Source: Myxococcota bacterium
GTDB lineage: Bacteria; Myxococcota; UBA727; JAHDBA01
Direction: 5' to 3'
NCBI GenBank assembly: GCA_020630615.1
Contig: JAHDBA010000009.1
Coordinates: forward strand, 7,968-58,861
DNA: 50,894 bases
Under the pieces are notes generated by a model. That model worked only from the letters and a program-made list of their open reading frames with translations, searched no databases and was not told the DNA's origin. Position 1 is the stretch's first letter. The number at the start of each line of letters is the position of its first letter. Of the stretch, positions 1-9,400 are shown in pieces. Both the position numbers and the translations under genes were made by a program.

Positions 1-70
1 TTCTTCTTCGCTGGCTTCTTCTTCGCTGGCTTCTTCTTCGCTGGCTTCTTCTTCGCTGGCTTCTTCTTCG
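1..70. repeat. 15-bp tandem repeat coding ASEEE
   Basis: Four perfect copies of the 15-base unit ttcttcttcgctggc occupy 1-60 and a partial fifth follows to about 70. Read on the minus strand each unit encodes Ala-Ser-Glu-Glu-Glu, so copy-number change keeps the frame. The array continues beyond the window edge. Confidence 0.95.
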
Positions 71-198
71 GGACAGTCCTCACCCTCACATTCCTCCACT
101 GTAGGATCAGCTTGCTCTTCCTCGCTGCAGGCGAGTGTGAATGTGCCAAGAGTGGTGATAAGTGCTAAGAGTTTTAGTTTTGTTGCGATGCTTTTCAT
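1..198 (-). CDS. Lipoprotein with ASEEE repeats (3' end outside window)
   Basis: Only the first 66 codons lie in the window; the frame runs off the left edge. The chosen ATG has AGGAGG six bases upstream (205-210); the in-frame ATG at 204 touches the Shine-Dalgarno and is less likely. The product starts with a basic n-region, a hydrophobic stretch and a lipobox ending T-L-A-C, so it should be a secreted lipoprotein with acidic residues after the Cys. After a short Cys-containing stretch (EECEGEDC) the protein enters a perfect tandem repeat of A-S-E-E-E. Function unknown; the repeat is probably an extended acidic spacer. Lipoprotein call strong, function not assignable. Confidence 0.75.
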   Translation of the reverse strand, partial: MKSIATKLKLLALITTLGTFTLACSEEEQADPTVEECEGEDCPEEEASEEEASEEEASEEEASEEE

Positions 199-455
199 AG
201 TCATCCTCCTGCATTAGGAGTTGCAGTCTTCGTGCCACCAAGGTGTTTCTGTGTAAGATCAACACCTTAAGGCCAGCAGTAGTCCCCAGATGATGCACCC
301 CATATCAGAAACCCCAAGATCTCGGACATTTTTGTCGCTCATTAGTCGAAAATGTCGATGTCGTCAAAAGGTGTACATTAAGAAGAGCGGAGACTGGCGA
401 TCTTGGTGTTCTATCGGGTAAGCTTTAGTGGAACTTAGTTTTTGGAGGATGCGTG

Positions 456-1499
456 ATGATACGACTTAAACCTTTGGCCTTAATCTTACGAACCAGCCTT
501 ACCTTATCAGCCGTCTGTGCCTTGGCTTGTGCGAATGAGAGTGAAGAATGCCGTGACACCGAGTCTGGCTCGAACTGTAGTGAAAGTGCCTCGCCTGACG
601 AAGACGACAGCAGCGTGAATAGCAGTGATGGCACGAACGATGACAACACGGGCAATGACAACACCAATACGAACAATGATTCAAACAGTGGGTCTGGAAG
701 CGACTCGAGTGCAACATCGAATGGTGGTGACACGACATCAGACGATACGGCCTCTGGTGAGACAAGCGAGCCCGACGAAGTCTCCGGGAACGATGTCGTA
801 CAGCGAACACAAATTGACGATGCGCCAGCAGGGGAGGTCGTCTGTATTGGTGATTACGAAAGCAACTATCCCGCTGGGCCCTATGGGGTGACAGCGCGCC
901 AAGTTGAGAGCGCTGGAACAACTGCTGGTGACATCATTGCACCTTATCCCTTTACCTTGTCGGACGGCAGCACTGTCAACCTGGGTCAATATTATACACC
1001 GGGTGAGCCAAACCTTCTTCTGGTCAATGTTTCCTTTGGCTGGTGTCCAAACTGCAAAACCTACGACTACTACCTAGAGAGCTGGTACCAAGAATACGCT
1101 TCGCGCGGTTTTGAAGTCTTAATCGATATGCTGGAAGGAACAACACAATCGTACCGAGCAACTACGAGTGAGTTGGCTTCAATCGCGGCAGATCCGGATC
1201 CCGCACTTGGCAGCAATGAAAACCCAAGAGTACCCGCCAACCTTAATAGCCCGATTAGCATTGACCCACCGCTTCCGCTTTCCTTGAGTTTTGATGTCGG
1301 GATGTCGGTAGCAGATTTCTGTTTCTCTGCGACCTTCTTCGGTGAAGATCGTGATAGCAGTGGTCTATGGGATTACGGCGCTCCTCGAAGTGTTGTTATC
1401 GACACATCAACCATGGAGATTGTCGGATATTTCTGGGAATCGACTGCACCATCCGCATTAATAGGGGTGCAAGACCTTTTGGATGAATACTACCCATAA
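456..1499 (+). CDS. Thioredoxin-fold lipoprotein (CPNC)
   Basis: A 347-residue predicted lipoprotein. The signal peptide ends in a lipobox (C-A-L-A-C, Cys 25). It is followed by about 100 residues of Asp/Asn/Ser/Gly/Thr-rich low-complexity spacer, then a thioredoxin/peroxiredoxin-like domain from about residue 125. The domain holds the redox motif W-C-P-N-C (Cys 197 and 200) after the strand LLLVNVSFG, as in TlpA/redoxin proteins. A GTG at 453 precedes the ATG, but GGAGG at 444-448 fits the ATG at 456 better (7 bases). The next gene is a paralogue. Likely an envelope thiol-disulphide protein; whether oxidase, reductase or cytochrome-maturation factor cannot be told. Confidence 0.8.
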   Translation: MIRLKPLALILRTSLTLSAVCALACANESEECRDTESGSNCSESASPDEDDSSVNSSDGTNDDNTGNDNTNTNNDSNSGSGSDSSATSNGGDTTSDDTASGETSEPDEVSGNDVVQRTQIDDAPAGEVVCIGDYESNYPAGPYGVTARQVESAGTTAGDIIAPYPFTLSDGSTVNLGQYYTPGEPNLLLVNVSFGWCPNCKTYDYYLESWYQEYASRGFEVLIDMLEGTTQSYRATTSELASIAADPDPALGSNENPRVPANLNSPISIDPPLPLSLSFDVGMSVADFCFSATFFGEDRDSSGLWDYGAPRSVVIDTSTMEIVGYFWESTAPSALIGVQDLLDEYYP

Positions 1500-1506
1500 C
1501 AAAGGC

Positions 1507-1528
1507 TGTTGTTGAGTAAGCAACAACA
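1507..1528 (+). repeat. Perfect 8-bp inverted repeat between paralogous genes
   Basis: TGTTGTTG (1507-1514), loop AGTAAG, CAACAACA (1521-1528) lies just after the stop of the first thioredoxin-like lipoprotein and before the Shine-Dalgarno of the second. It is AT-rich and has no T tract, so it is not a standard terminator. It could be an mRNA-stabilising or processing hairpin that sets the ratio of the two products. Confidence 0.5.
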
Positions 1529-1543
1529 CTGAGGATACTAGTG

Positions 1544-2368
1544 ATGTTCAAACCATTGGAGCCTCGCGCGAGCACTCTCTTGCCTCGAAGCATCGCTGTC
1601 GTGCTCTTCGTGGTGTGGGTGGGTTGTGGGCAGTCTATTGATAGCAACAACGACACACAAGAAGGTGATCAGAGTTCGGCTTCGCCGGACTCACTGGACG
1701 GCAATGAGGGCCCTGCAACGACAACCGTGAGAGATGAAGCAGGGGAGCGTTTGCTCCCAGCGCTTGGCTGGCGAGAGTGGCAGATTGAGGGGTACCCGGA
1801 AGCTTCTGACGACATCGCATGCATTGGCGATTATCGTGAGACGTACCCCGAAGGGCCTTATGGTTTTGAAGTTGGGGATGTTGTTGCGCCTTTCTCCTTC
1901 ATAGACCCCGACAACCAAAACTTTGATTTGGGGGATTTCTATACACCGGACTCTCGAGGTCTTCTTCTTGTGAGTGTTGCCTTCGCCTGGTGTCCACATT
2001 GCCAAAACTATCAAAGCGAACTTCAGGCAATTGTGGATGACTCCAATGCGGACACGCCTTTGAGTGTTGTTGTTGATGTCATGCAAAATCAAGATCGAGA
2101 AGTTCCAGACGCGGCAGATCTTGAAACTTTCGCAAGTGCTCCATGGGATGAAGACCTGACATTGAGCTACGAAGTCGGTTCTTCTGAAGACGGTGTCTGT
2201 ATGGCGCGTTATCTTTTTAACGGAGTGCGCGGCCCACAGAGCGCATTGATTGACACACAAACCATGACCATTCTTCTCATGCAAGCTTCTGCAGGCAGCG
2301 ATGAAGCCATTATTGAGATGCGAGAATCGATTCACGGGTACTATGATAACAACTCGGCCAGCGGGTGA
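1544..2368 (+). CDS. Thioredoxin-fold lipoprotein (CPHC), paralogue of the preceding gene
   Basis: A 274-residue predicted lipoprotein: lipobox V-W-V-G-C (Cys 28), a short acidic spacer, then a thioredoxin-like domain with W-C-P-H-C (Cys 150 and 153). It shares with its upstream neighbour the block C-I-G-D-Y followed by Y-P-x-G-P-Y-G, the strand LLLV before the CxxC, and a C-terminal block with [LI]-D-T-x-T-M. The two therefore arose by tandem duplication. The intergenic gap is 41 bases, so they are probably co-transcribed. GAGG at 1531-1534 is 9 bases from this ATG; a GTG at 1541 is an alternative start. CPHC is DsbA-like in sequence while the sister has CPNC, suggesting different redox potentials (inference). 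Confidence 0.8.
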   Translation: MFKPLEPRASTLLPRSIAVVLFVVWVGCGQSIDSNNDTQEGDQSSASPDSLDGNEGPATTTVRDEAGERLLPALGWREWQIEGYPEASDDIACIGDYRETYPEGPYGFEVGDVVAPFSFIDPDNQNFDLGDFYTPDSRGLLLVSVAFAWCPHCQNYQSELQAIVDDSNADTPLSVVVDVMQNQDREVPDAADLETFASAPWDEDLTLSYEVGSSEDGVCMARYLFNGVRGPQSALIDTQTMTILLMQASAGSDEAIIEMRESIHGYYDNNSASG

Positions 2369-2463
2369 TTTTCACTCCCCTTTAGTGTCAACAAAAAGAA
2401 CTATACGGGGATGAAGTTTATTCGTTTAAAGCAAGGATGCGCAGTGCTTCCTCGCAAACAAAC

Positions 2464-3273
2464 TTAGAAGAGATCCCGGCGTTCGTGTTTCATTAGAGGC
2501 ATCGACTCGCGTGTTCGAGCTTGGGCTTCGAAGTCTAGCTTTGTACATACTACACTTGTTCGCTCAGGGCATTGCGCAATTACCGTGCCCCAGGGATCAA
2601 CAATCATCGCGTGGCCAAAGGACTGACGTCTTTCGTTGTGCTTTCCACGTTGCGCGGCACATACCACATAACATTGATTCTCAATCGCTCTCGCACGTTG
2701 CAAAACCTCCCAGTGTGCAGCACCGGTCGTCATGGTAAACGCAGCAGGAATCATGAGGACTTCTGCGCCATCATCACGAAGTCTCTGAAAGAGCCGTGGG
2801 AAACGCAGGTCGTAACAGATTGAAAGTCCGAATGTTTGTCCAAGAACCTCGACGGACTTCAGCGCAGTCCCCGCGACATAACCATCACTTTCCATTAGAC
2901 GCGGGCCACCCGGAAGATTGATATCGAAAAGATGAACCTTTCGATAGACGGCTTGGATCGCACCGGTAGAACTGACCCAAACGTGCGCGTTTGCGCATTT
3001 TTCCTGACCGGGAACGTGTTCTGCAAAACCACCGTACGAGATGTCAATTTGATACTTCTGAGCCAGAGCCTGATATCGAGAGAAGAGTGGGCCGCTCAAA
3101 GGTTCTGCGACCTCTCGGACTTCACCATCACGTGCCCCCAGAAATGCAAAGCATTCAGGCAGGGCGACAACGACTGCGCCAAGGTCCTTCGCTTCTTCAA
3201 CAAGAAAGCGCACCTTCGTGAAATTATCTTCAACCACGTTCGACGACGTCATCTGTGTGCATGCGATTTTCAT
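2464..3273 (-). CDS. Carbon-nitrogen hydrolase (Nit1/nitrilase-family amidase)
   Basis: A 269-residue protein of normal length for the Nit branch of the nitrilase superfamily. The catalytic triad is visible: Glu 40 in ALPECFAF, Lys 112 in YRKVHLFD and Cys 153 in SICYDLRFP. The N-terminal MKIACTQMTSS and the motif GGPRLMESD are typical of bacterial Nit1-like proteins, which in studied cases hydrolyse deaminated glutathione in metabolite repair. The gene is transcribed alone, convergent with the thioredoxin-like pair and divergent from the P460-like gene. The family call is secure; the exact substrate is inferred. Confidence 0.9.
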   Translation of the reverse strand: MKIACTQMTSSNVVEDNFTKVRFLVEEAKDLGAVVVALPECFAFLGARDGEVREVAEPLSGPLFSRYQALAQKYQIDISYGGFAEHVPGQEKCANAHVWVSSTGAIQAVYRKVHLFDINLPGGPRLMESDGYVAGTALKSVEVLGQTFGLSICYDLRFPRLFQRLRDDGAEVLMIPAAFTMTTGAAHWEVLQRARAIENQCYVVCAAQRGKHNERRQSFGHAMIVDPWGTVIAQCPERTSVVCTKLDFEAQARTRESMPLMKHERRDLF

Positions 3274-3435
3274 AGTGCATCTTAACGCGCATCCCGTCCG
3301 AGGTTAATTTAATATGAAAATAATATCCGCAACAATATGACGGATCTCACACACTGCAATTAAGTCATGTTGATCTAGCGCTTTAAATGAACGCAATGCA
3401 TTTGCATCTTAGGATTATCGGGTTACCCACAACAT

Positions 3436-4071
3436 ATGGGGAAGGGTCAGGGCATTTGGGTTGTATTGAACTGTGTTGCAGCTGAGACGATGATCCTTTT
3501 AGCGCTGTGCGCCTGTATAAAAAAAAACGATAACGCGGGACACGAATTGGCCGCTGAACACGTCCCAAACACACCTCAAGACCCGGAAGATATTCGTGAT
3601 GTGCGAACCGGGCAGGACCTTAGCCCGGAAACTGAATCGGACGGAAGGATGGAGGACACCACCTTTGAACAAGACTTTAGAACCAATGGTCACTATGAAA
3701 AGCTTTACGATTTACAAAACAAGGGCAGTGCTCACGGGTTGCATCAAGTATGGGCATCGAGCTCAGCACGCACCACAATGTTTGAGGCGACGTCAAATTT
3801 GGATGACGCGGAATATGAAGTGTATTTCCCAGCAGGTTCTATGTTTATTCTGGAGTCCTACCATGATGCGGCTTCCCCCGGTCTGGTTATGGTGATGCGC
3901 AAGAAGAGTGGGGGCAATGAAGAAAAGGTACGATGGAGCTACGAGGTGCGAGACACAAGTGGGCAGTGGCTTCTTGAATCGGGAGAAATTCCAGGGTGCA
4001 TTGGCTGTCATGAACAATTCAACAGTTCTGAAGGCATTGGGTCTTTTAACTTTATGAACTCGTGGGAGTAA
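3436..4071 (+). CDS. Cytochrome P460-like lipoprotein
   Basis: Up to 211 residues. The start has a weak ribosome site, and the ATG at 3490 inside the hydrophobic segment is a poor alternative. The N-terminus ends L-A-L-C-A-C-I, a plausible lipobox. The C-terminal half resembles cytochrome P460: a YFPAGSMFILE strand, VMVMRKK, the Trp-containing strand VRWSYEV, and near the end a c-type haem motif C-I-G-C-H (Cys 188, Cys 191, His 192). P460 proteins oxidise hydroxylamine or detoxify NO-related species; a cross-linking Lys cannot be assigned by eye. The next gene starts 7 bases later, suggesting co-expression. Confidence 0.7.
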   Translation: MGKGQGIWVVLNCVAAETMILLALCACIKKNDNAGHELAAEHVPNTPQDPEDIRDVRTGQDLSPETESDGRMEDTTFEQDFRTNGHYEKLYDLQNKGSAHGLHQVWASSSARTTMFEATSNLDDAEYEVYFPAGSMFILESYHDAASPGLVMVMRKKSGGNEEKVRWSYEVRDTSGQWLLESGEIPGCIGCHEQFNSSEGIGSFNFMNSWE

Positions 4072-4078
4072 ACACACA

Positions 4079-4537
4079 ATGACATTTCAAATGCCAGTTC
4101 AAAGAGTGCGGACTGCGATGCTCTGTATAGCGGCAAGCCTTAGCGTGGGCTGCGTTTCAACGCGTGGAAGTTCCGCGAAAACAAGCTTGGAGTACCGAGA
4201 ACAAGGTTGTTCCCTTGCGCAGATTGACACACTCGTGAGCTTGGACGAACGCAAAAAGGGCATCATACGTCAGGGCCCCTTCGCACTCAAACAACGTGCA
4301 TTGCTTGAAGCATCGCGACGTGAAACCCTTAACGCGTGCAACGCAACGAGCCCGCGTGCGTTGGCCAATAAGAACACGGGAATGGGACTTGAGGTGGACT
4401 GCGCAAGCTCTGGGGAAGGCGCCACACACGATATTTCAACACTCATTCATTTAAGCATTCAACGTGCGGAGTCCGCGCGACAGACTAACCTTGCAGACGA
4501 TTTGAGAAGACTCCAAGCGCACTATGGCCTAAAATAG
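4079..4537 (+). CDS. Small orphan lipoprotein
   Basis: A 152-residue protein starting 7 bases after the P460-like gene, with GGGAG at 4064-4068 as ribosome site inside the end of that gene. The N-terminus has a basic region, a hydrophobic core (MLCIAASLS) and lipobox S-V-G-C-V. The mature part contains three further Cys residues and looks helical, with no family I recognise. The tight spacing suggests it serves the same envelope process as the P460-like protein, but this is inference only. Confidence 0.65.
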   Translation: MTFQMPVQRVRTAMLCIAASLSVGCVSTRGSSAKTSLEYREQGCSLAQIDTLVSLDERKKGIIRQGPFALKQRALLEASRRETLNACNATSPRALANKNTGMGLEVDCASSGEGATHDISTLIHLSIQRAESARQTNLADDLRRLQAHYGLK

Positions 4538-4667
4538 CGTTCGCGATCGTTTAAACACTTCGTCTTACCCGTCACCGAGGTCGCAGCTTTCCCGACATTG
4601 CGTAGTGAGTCGCTTCAAAAATGAGTCACTTTTGCCAGGCCGCTAGCGTGTTTCGTGCAGCATTCTT

Positions 4668-4673
4668 TATAAT
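4668..4673 (+). promoter_or_regulatory. Candidate -10 box TATAAT
   Basis: A perfect TATAAT lies at 4668-4673, inside the first codons of the longest possible reading frame of the following gene. No good -35 hexamer sits 16-18 bases upstream. If used, transcription would start near 4680, which supports translation from the ATG pair at 4714/4717 rather than 4621. Confidence 0.4.
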
Positions 4674-4713
4674 GAAAGAGTTCCGGGGTGATCCTTTCGC
4701 CTCAAGTGGGGGG

Positions 4714-6426
4714 ATGATGGTCGACGCTCTTTCTAGCAAGAATGTGAGTTCACAACTCTTAAGGTCATCTTCAAACTCGGATGCGGCCCCTCAAAAAGGA
4801 TCTGAGCCCACGGCTAGTCGCCTAGACGATGGCCCTGCGCATATCGAAAATGCGAGTTCAAATAACACTCAAGATCTTTTTTCGGACCAAAATCTCACGA
4901 TTGACGTTTGTTCTCCCCCCAACCTCAGCCCGGGAAAAACCAAGAGTTCCCAGCTTCAAGGTATTCTCGACGATGCTTTAAGTACCCAGTCCGACGATTC
5001 CACTTTCGGCTCAGAGGAACAAGCCGAGGCTGACGGTATTCTGAGTACAATTTATGGGATGGGGCAATCCCTCGCAAACGGTGTTTATGATGCGGCCGTA
5101 AGTTTGGCTTCAGAGGTAAGCGAGATTGCAGGCGAAGTCTACGAAAGCGTGTCGGGTGTCGTTATGAACTTGGTCGACTTGGTCAGCGACCCAAATACTT
5201 TTCGCTTAGAACTTCAAGGGCTCAACGCGAGTCTTGTAGGTGCGACACCGAACGATGCAAAAGGCATCTTTGCGAAGCTTTCTGCTCTATTTACAGCTGC
5301 GTCCCAGAGTGGGCTTTCAAACCCTTTTGAGGAGCTCAAAGGGCATGCATTCAACATTTATCTCGGGCTTCAAGATGTAGCGCGTGATGCTTTTGGTCTA
5401 TCCATCGCAGATTTTGCGGATTTTGGCGACGCTTTGCTGAAGATGGTTTCCGGCTCAAATCTCTTCGATATTCTTGGTGAAAGTGCAGAAGCCTTTACCA
5501 CGGGCAAAGTGCGCTTGAGCGAAGAAGGAAGTAAAAAGCTTCACGAGGCTGTTCTTAACTTAACGAACTCGGAACTCCAAGTTGAGGCCCATGAACTCGA
5601 GTCGATGCAAAAGGCTGCAGAGGCAGTCATCCCAAATGCTATTGCAACTCAACTTGAAAAAGATACGGGCATTCAAACCCACTTTGGCTCAAACGGCACA
5701 AAGTCGTACACCGACGCACTGGGGCAACCCGTGTCAAGTGAAGTTGCGGCGCAGCATGAAATGATTCTTACTCCTGTGACTCGAGTCGACCCCAAAAGTC
5801 GTATCGCAACCCTCAAGATTCTACGTACAGACGAAGCAACAGTTGAGGCCGTCCGAGCGGGCAAAGCAGAGATAGCGCATAACGATGCACACGGTGTCAT
5901 ACATGACGCAAAACTTCGCCTCGTACGTGGCCTGGATGGCAAAGATGCAGTCGAAGTCGAGGTTCGTATCGACTCACAAGCAAGTGAAGACGATGTTCGC
6001 GACACCGTATCAACCCTTCAGATCGTAGACGAGAATGGCGATCCAGTCAACGCTTCTGCTGACGCGCTAATGGTATCACAAATGGTCCAATCTTTTATTC
6101 AAACCATGCAAACTCTCAATTCGATCAACGAGTTTCTTGTTGAGAGTGCAGAAAAAACGCGTGAACGCGCAAAGGCAGATGCGGAGGCGCACGTCGAGCA
6201 GAGCATTGAACACAAGCGTATTGCCCATGAAGATGTGGAGGCGCGCGCCGAGGAGCGCAACAGGTATGAAGAGGCAATAGCGCAAGAGGCCCTTAGCGAA
6301 AACATAGAGGCAAAGAACGCGTCAAGGCAGATTGAAGAGCGCCAAGAGATCGTCACATCGTCATCGCTAGGCAAGAGCGAAGTGCGTCAGCGGGACGGCA
6401 CCCTTGTTGACACGGTGGATTCCTAA
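4714..6426 (+). CDS. Large helical orphan protein next to the calpain-like gene
   Basis: The frame is open from 4621 (601 residues), but I prefer the ATG pair at 4714/4717, which follows a G-rich stretch and a TATAAT; that gives about 570 residues. No signal peptide or membrane span is evident. The first ~120 residues are Ser/Asp/Asn-rich and probably disordered. The middle (about 5040-5560) is Ala/Ser/Gly-rich helical sequence with aliphatic periodicity. The C-terminus (about 6120-6350) is a charged Glu/Lys/Arg/Ala coiled coil. I recognise no family. It ends 73 bases from the 3' end of the calpain-like gene, and both proteins have a disordered N-terminus and unusual size, so they may work together. 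Function unknown. Confidence 0.7.
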   Translation: MMVDALSSKNVSSQLLRSSSNSDAAPQKGSEPTASRLDDGPAHIENASSNNTQDLFSDQNLTIDVCSPPNLSPGKTKSSQLQGILDDALSTQSDDSTFGSEEQAEADGILSTIYGMGQSLANGVYDAAVSLASEVSEIAGEVYESVSGVVMNLVDLVSDPNTFRLELQGLNASLVGATPNDAKGIFAKLSALFTAASQSGLSNPFEELKGHAFNIYLGLQDVARDAFGLSIADFADFGDALLKMVSGSNLFDILGESAEAFTTGKVRLSEEGSKKLHEAVLNLTNSELQVEAHELESMQKAAEAVIPNAIATQLEKDTGIQTHFGSNGTKSYTDALGQPVSSEVAAQHEMILTPVTRVDPKSRIATLKILRTDEATVEAVRAGKAEIAHNDAHGVIHDAKLRLVRGLDGKDAVEVEVRIDSQASEDDVRDTVSTLQIVDENGDPVNASADALMVSQMVQSFIQTMQTLNSINEFLVESAEKTRERAKADAEAHVEQSIEHKRIAHEDVEARAEERNRYEEAIAQEALSENIEAKNASRQIEERQEIVTSSSLGKSEVRQRDGTLVDTVDS

Positions 6427-6499
6427 ACCCGAGCGAAGATGGCACGTCGACTTTCATGAAAGTATGACACTCTTAACGATAGACCCGGGTGTGCCTCAA

Positions 6500-9400
6500 C
6501 TACTCAAAGACATGCAGTGAAAAACCTTGGAGCCGAGTCTCGGGACTCCTTAAGTCGGCAGCACGGATCTTCACACTTCCTGCATCAAAGCTGGGGCCAA
6601 GAGCTGTGCGCTTTATCGGAAGGCCATGCCCAACACTTCCAAGCTGGCCACGTTCGGCTTCTCCCCAAGGGTTTCGCACTTGAAAGGATAGCACCTTTCC
6701 ATGTGCATCACGCTCAATACCGACAAGCGTAAGTGCGTGACCCACCATGCCTGGGAAGTTCACACATAGAATCGCAGGATTGGATGGGCTGATTTCATAT
6801 AAAGCTAAGCCTTCAAGAGCATTCAAGAGTTGCTTCGGCGCAATCGACACACCGGTATTCCATTGCGCGGCAACTTCTTTGTGTTGTTTGCCAAGCACGC
6901 GCGCAAAGGTGTCGGCTGTCGTTACCGGGTTGAATCCACCTGCAACAAACTCCTCACCGCTAACAGGACTGCGAAGAATTGCCGTAGAGTTTGCTCGACC
7001 AGGGACATGGTCTTGATAGGCCACGAAATCGTAGGCTTCTTGAGCAAAGGCACTTTGAAACATTGCGGAAGTCAGTGTTCTACCACCCTTCTCCGCTTCG
7101 TTCCCTGTGTACGCCGGTCGATTGAGATTGTAGAAATCTCGATTGTAGTTTAGCATCAGACCGCGACGAAGCGGGATTTGTACTTCTTCGTGTCCGTCTT
7201 CAACCCACCGCCTGGATTGTGCGTCGAAGCGAGCAGAGATGAGCCCATGCTTCCCAAGCGTAGAGACGATGCGGGTGTATTCTGCGGGATCGCTCTTGCA
7301 GAGCAGATATTGCGCTGAGGCAAGAGCACAGGTTCCGTATTTGCCTTGAACAATGGTCCCGGGGTCTCCGAGTTCGGTGACGAGGTCCGCCAAAATTGAG
7401 CGACGCATTTTAAGGTTCTTGAGTTCAATGCGTGCAGCACCCGACAGAGGATTTGAACTCTCTGCCGCGAGACTCTTTAAGTGTTGCGCGTGCTCCGGTG
7501 TGAGATGACTTACTTGCTGAAGCAAATACTCTTGGATGCTTGTGCCCGTTGATGACTTGCGTGAAAGCAAAGACGCATCAAGTTTCTCGAGCAGAGAAGA
7601 ATCAAAACTGAGGTCGGTGATAAGGACTTGATGCAAGAGCTCGCGAGTCTTTGATGGATTCGAGTTCTTGATAGCAGCAGGAGCAAGCCCATTAAGGCCA
7701 TTGGATAAAAGAGTGTTTAACACTGCTTCACTCACGCCCAGCTTTGCGCCCAAATCGAAGAGCCGTGCTTTTGCAGCGTCCAGTGCATCATCATAACCTT
7801 GAAGTGTCGCATTATAGTTCGGGTCTTCACCCATTGCCTGCGCAAGAAATGCAAGACGGGACGCCTCAAAGCCCTGCGGGTTCTTTGCTTCCCATAACAA
7901 TGTTGCTGACAGTGCCATAAAGTGCTCTATTCGATTCTCGGCCTCAGCGGGTTGTGTTTCAATCTGTGCTGCAAGGGCTGCTTCAAGTGCTGAGAATTCA
8001 GCATGCAATATTTTGCCTGCAACAATACCCTCTGCGAGTTCGGGTTGAATGCTCTTTAGATCGCTCTGCATTCGCGTGCGCCCGGCAGAATCCACAAAAC
8101 GGATGCGTTTGGCAGGATCAAAGCGTTCGGACTTTACCGACTTTTGAAAAAGAAGCTCGAGTGTCGTGTCATGGTTGCCGTAAAGTGCTTTACATCGCTC
8201 GAACAAATCAGGGTTCGTGTTAAAGAGATTAAGCCGCGTTTGATGATCGGCCCGAATTAGAATCTGGCTTAAATCCTCAGCAGTGCTTCCCTTTGCACTC
8301 AGCACCTTGGTCAACGCACCTGAAAGAGAAGCTCTATCGTTAATTGGCGGCTTGCTAGTGATCGTTAAGCCCCCAAGTGGCGCTTTCGTATCAAGACCAT
8401 TCAACACTCGCGTTTCTGCTTGATAGAGCCTCGGTGTCTTAACCATGAATCGGGAGTTGAGTTTTGCAGCCTCCTGTGGGCTCATCGACGACAGGGTACC
8501 CTCGAGAATTTCGAATGCAATCTTTTCACGCTCTTCATGAGTACGTTTCGGCGTGTCGATCTCAATGAGAAGTTTTGCGACATCTGGGTTGTTCAGACCG
8601 AGAAAGCGGAACTCATGAACCAGGTCTTTCAATGGGACCTCACGAGTTGGTGTTACGCGACGGTCTTCGATTCGCGTTTGCGTCAGCACGTCTGGACTGA
8701 GACTCAAGCAAAGCGCTAGTGCCGCAACACCGTTGGCGTCACTCAAATGGGTCTTCAGCAAAAGATCGCCCGCAATGCTTGCGAGTTCACTCTGATCGGT
8801 GCTTCGAAGAAGTGAGTCTTTCGAATCCGTAGTGCTTAGGCTTTTATATTGGTCACGCATCACGACATCTGGGGCACTTCGTGAGCTGCCTTCATTCTTT
8901 TGCACGTCATACACCGGGACCTTCAAATCATCCGAATCACCGGGAATTTCTTTCGCCAAGTCTTTTATGGGCCCTGCGTCTTTCTTAACTGATGGCGAGG
9001 TAGGAGGCAGTTGCTTTTCAAGCTTTTGTCCTTTTCGTTCATTTCGCCGGGTTTTCATTTTCTCGAAGAAACCCTTGCTCTTTGTCTCGGTGTTCTTTTT
9101 TCTCTCTTTTCTTTGTCCTTTCGTTTTCTTTTTTTCTCGAAGCTCTGGTTGGCTTTCACCTTCCTCAAGCAGAGGCCCCATCAAACCTGAACTAATATCA
9201 ACTTGCAAATCGCCTTCGGTGGTCGTCGCACCAGAGTCGAGCACAGTATTAACAAAATCGCCGAGCTCCGGGTATCTTTTTAACAGTCCGTGCTGGGCCT
9301 TTTCGCGCAAAACATGGTCTGTTGAAGCAAGTGCGGCAAAGGCACTCTTTAAGGATGGGTAAATGGTATGATGCGCCTCAAACTCTCTCACAAACTCGAA

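Noticed and set aside
1..70. Short tandem array at the left edge as a CRISPR
   Set aside because: Repeats are directly adjacent, 15 bp, with no unique spacers and in frame with a lipoprotein.
425..921. Minus-strand frames over the thioredoxin-like lipoprotein
   Set aside because: They are antisense reads of the Asp/Asn/Ser-rich spacer and have Arg/His/Ser/Cys-rich, non-protein-like translations.
6451..6462. 12-bp palindrome CTTTCATGAAAG between the convergent orphan and calpain-like genes
   Set aside because: Short palindromes are common by chance, no T run follows and no promoter is near; not enough for an operator or terminator.
8799..9362. 187-residue plus-strand frame inside the calpain-like gene
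   Set aside because: Ser/Phe-rich antisense of the Lys/Arg/Glu-rich linker; no ribosome site or motif.
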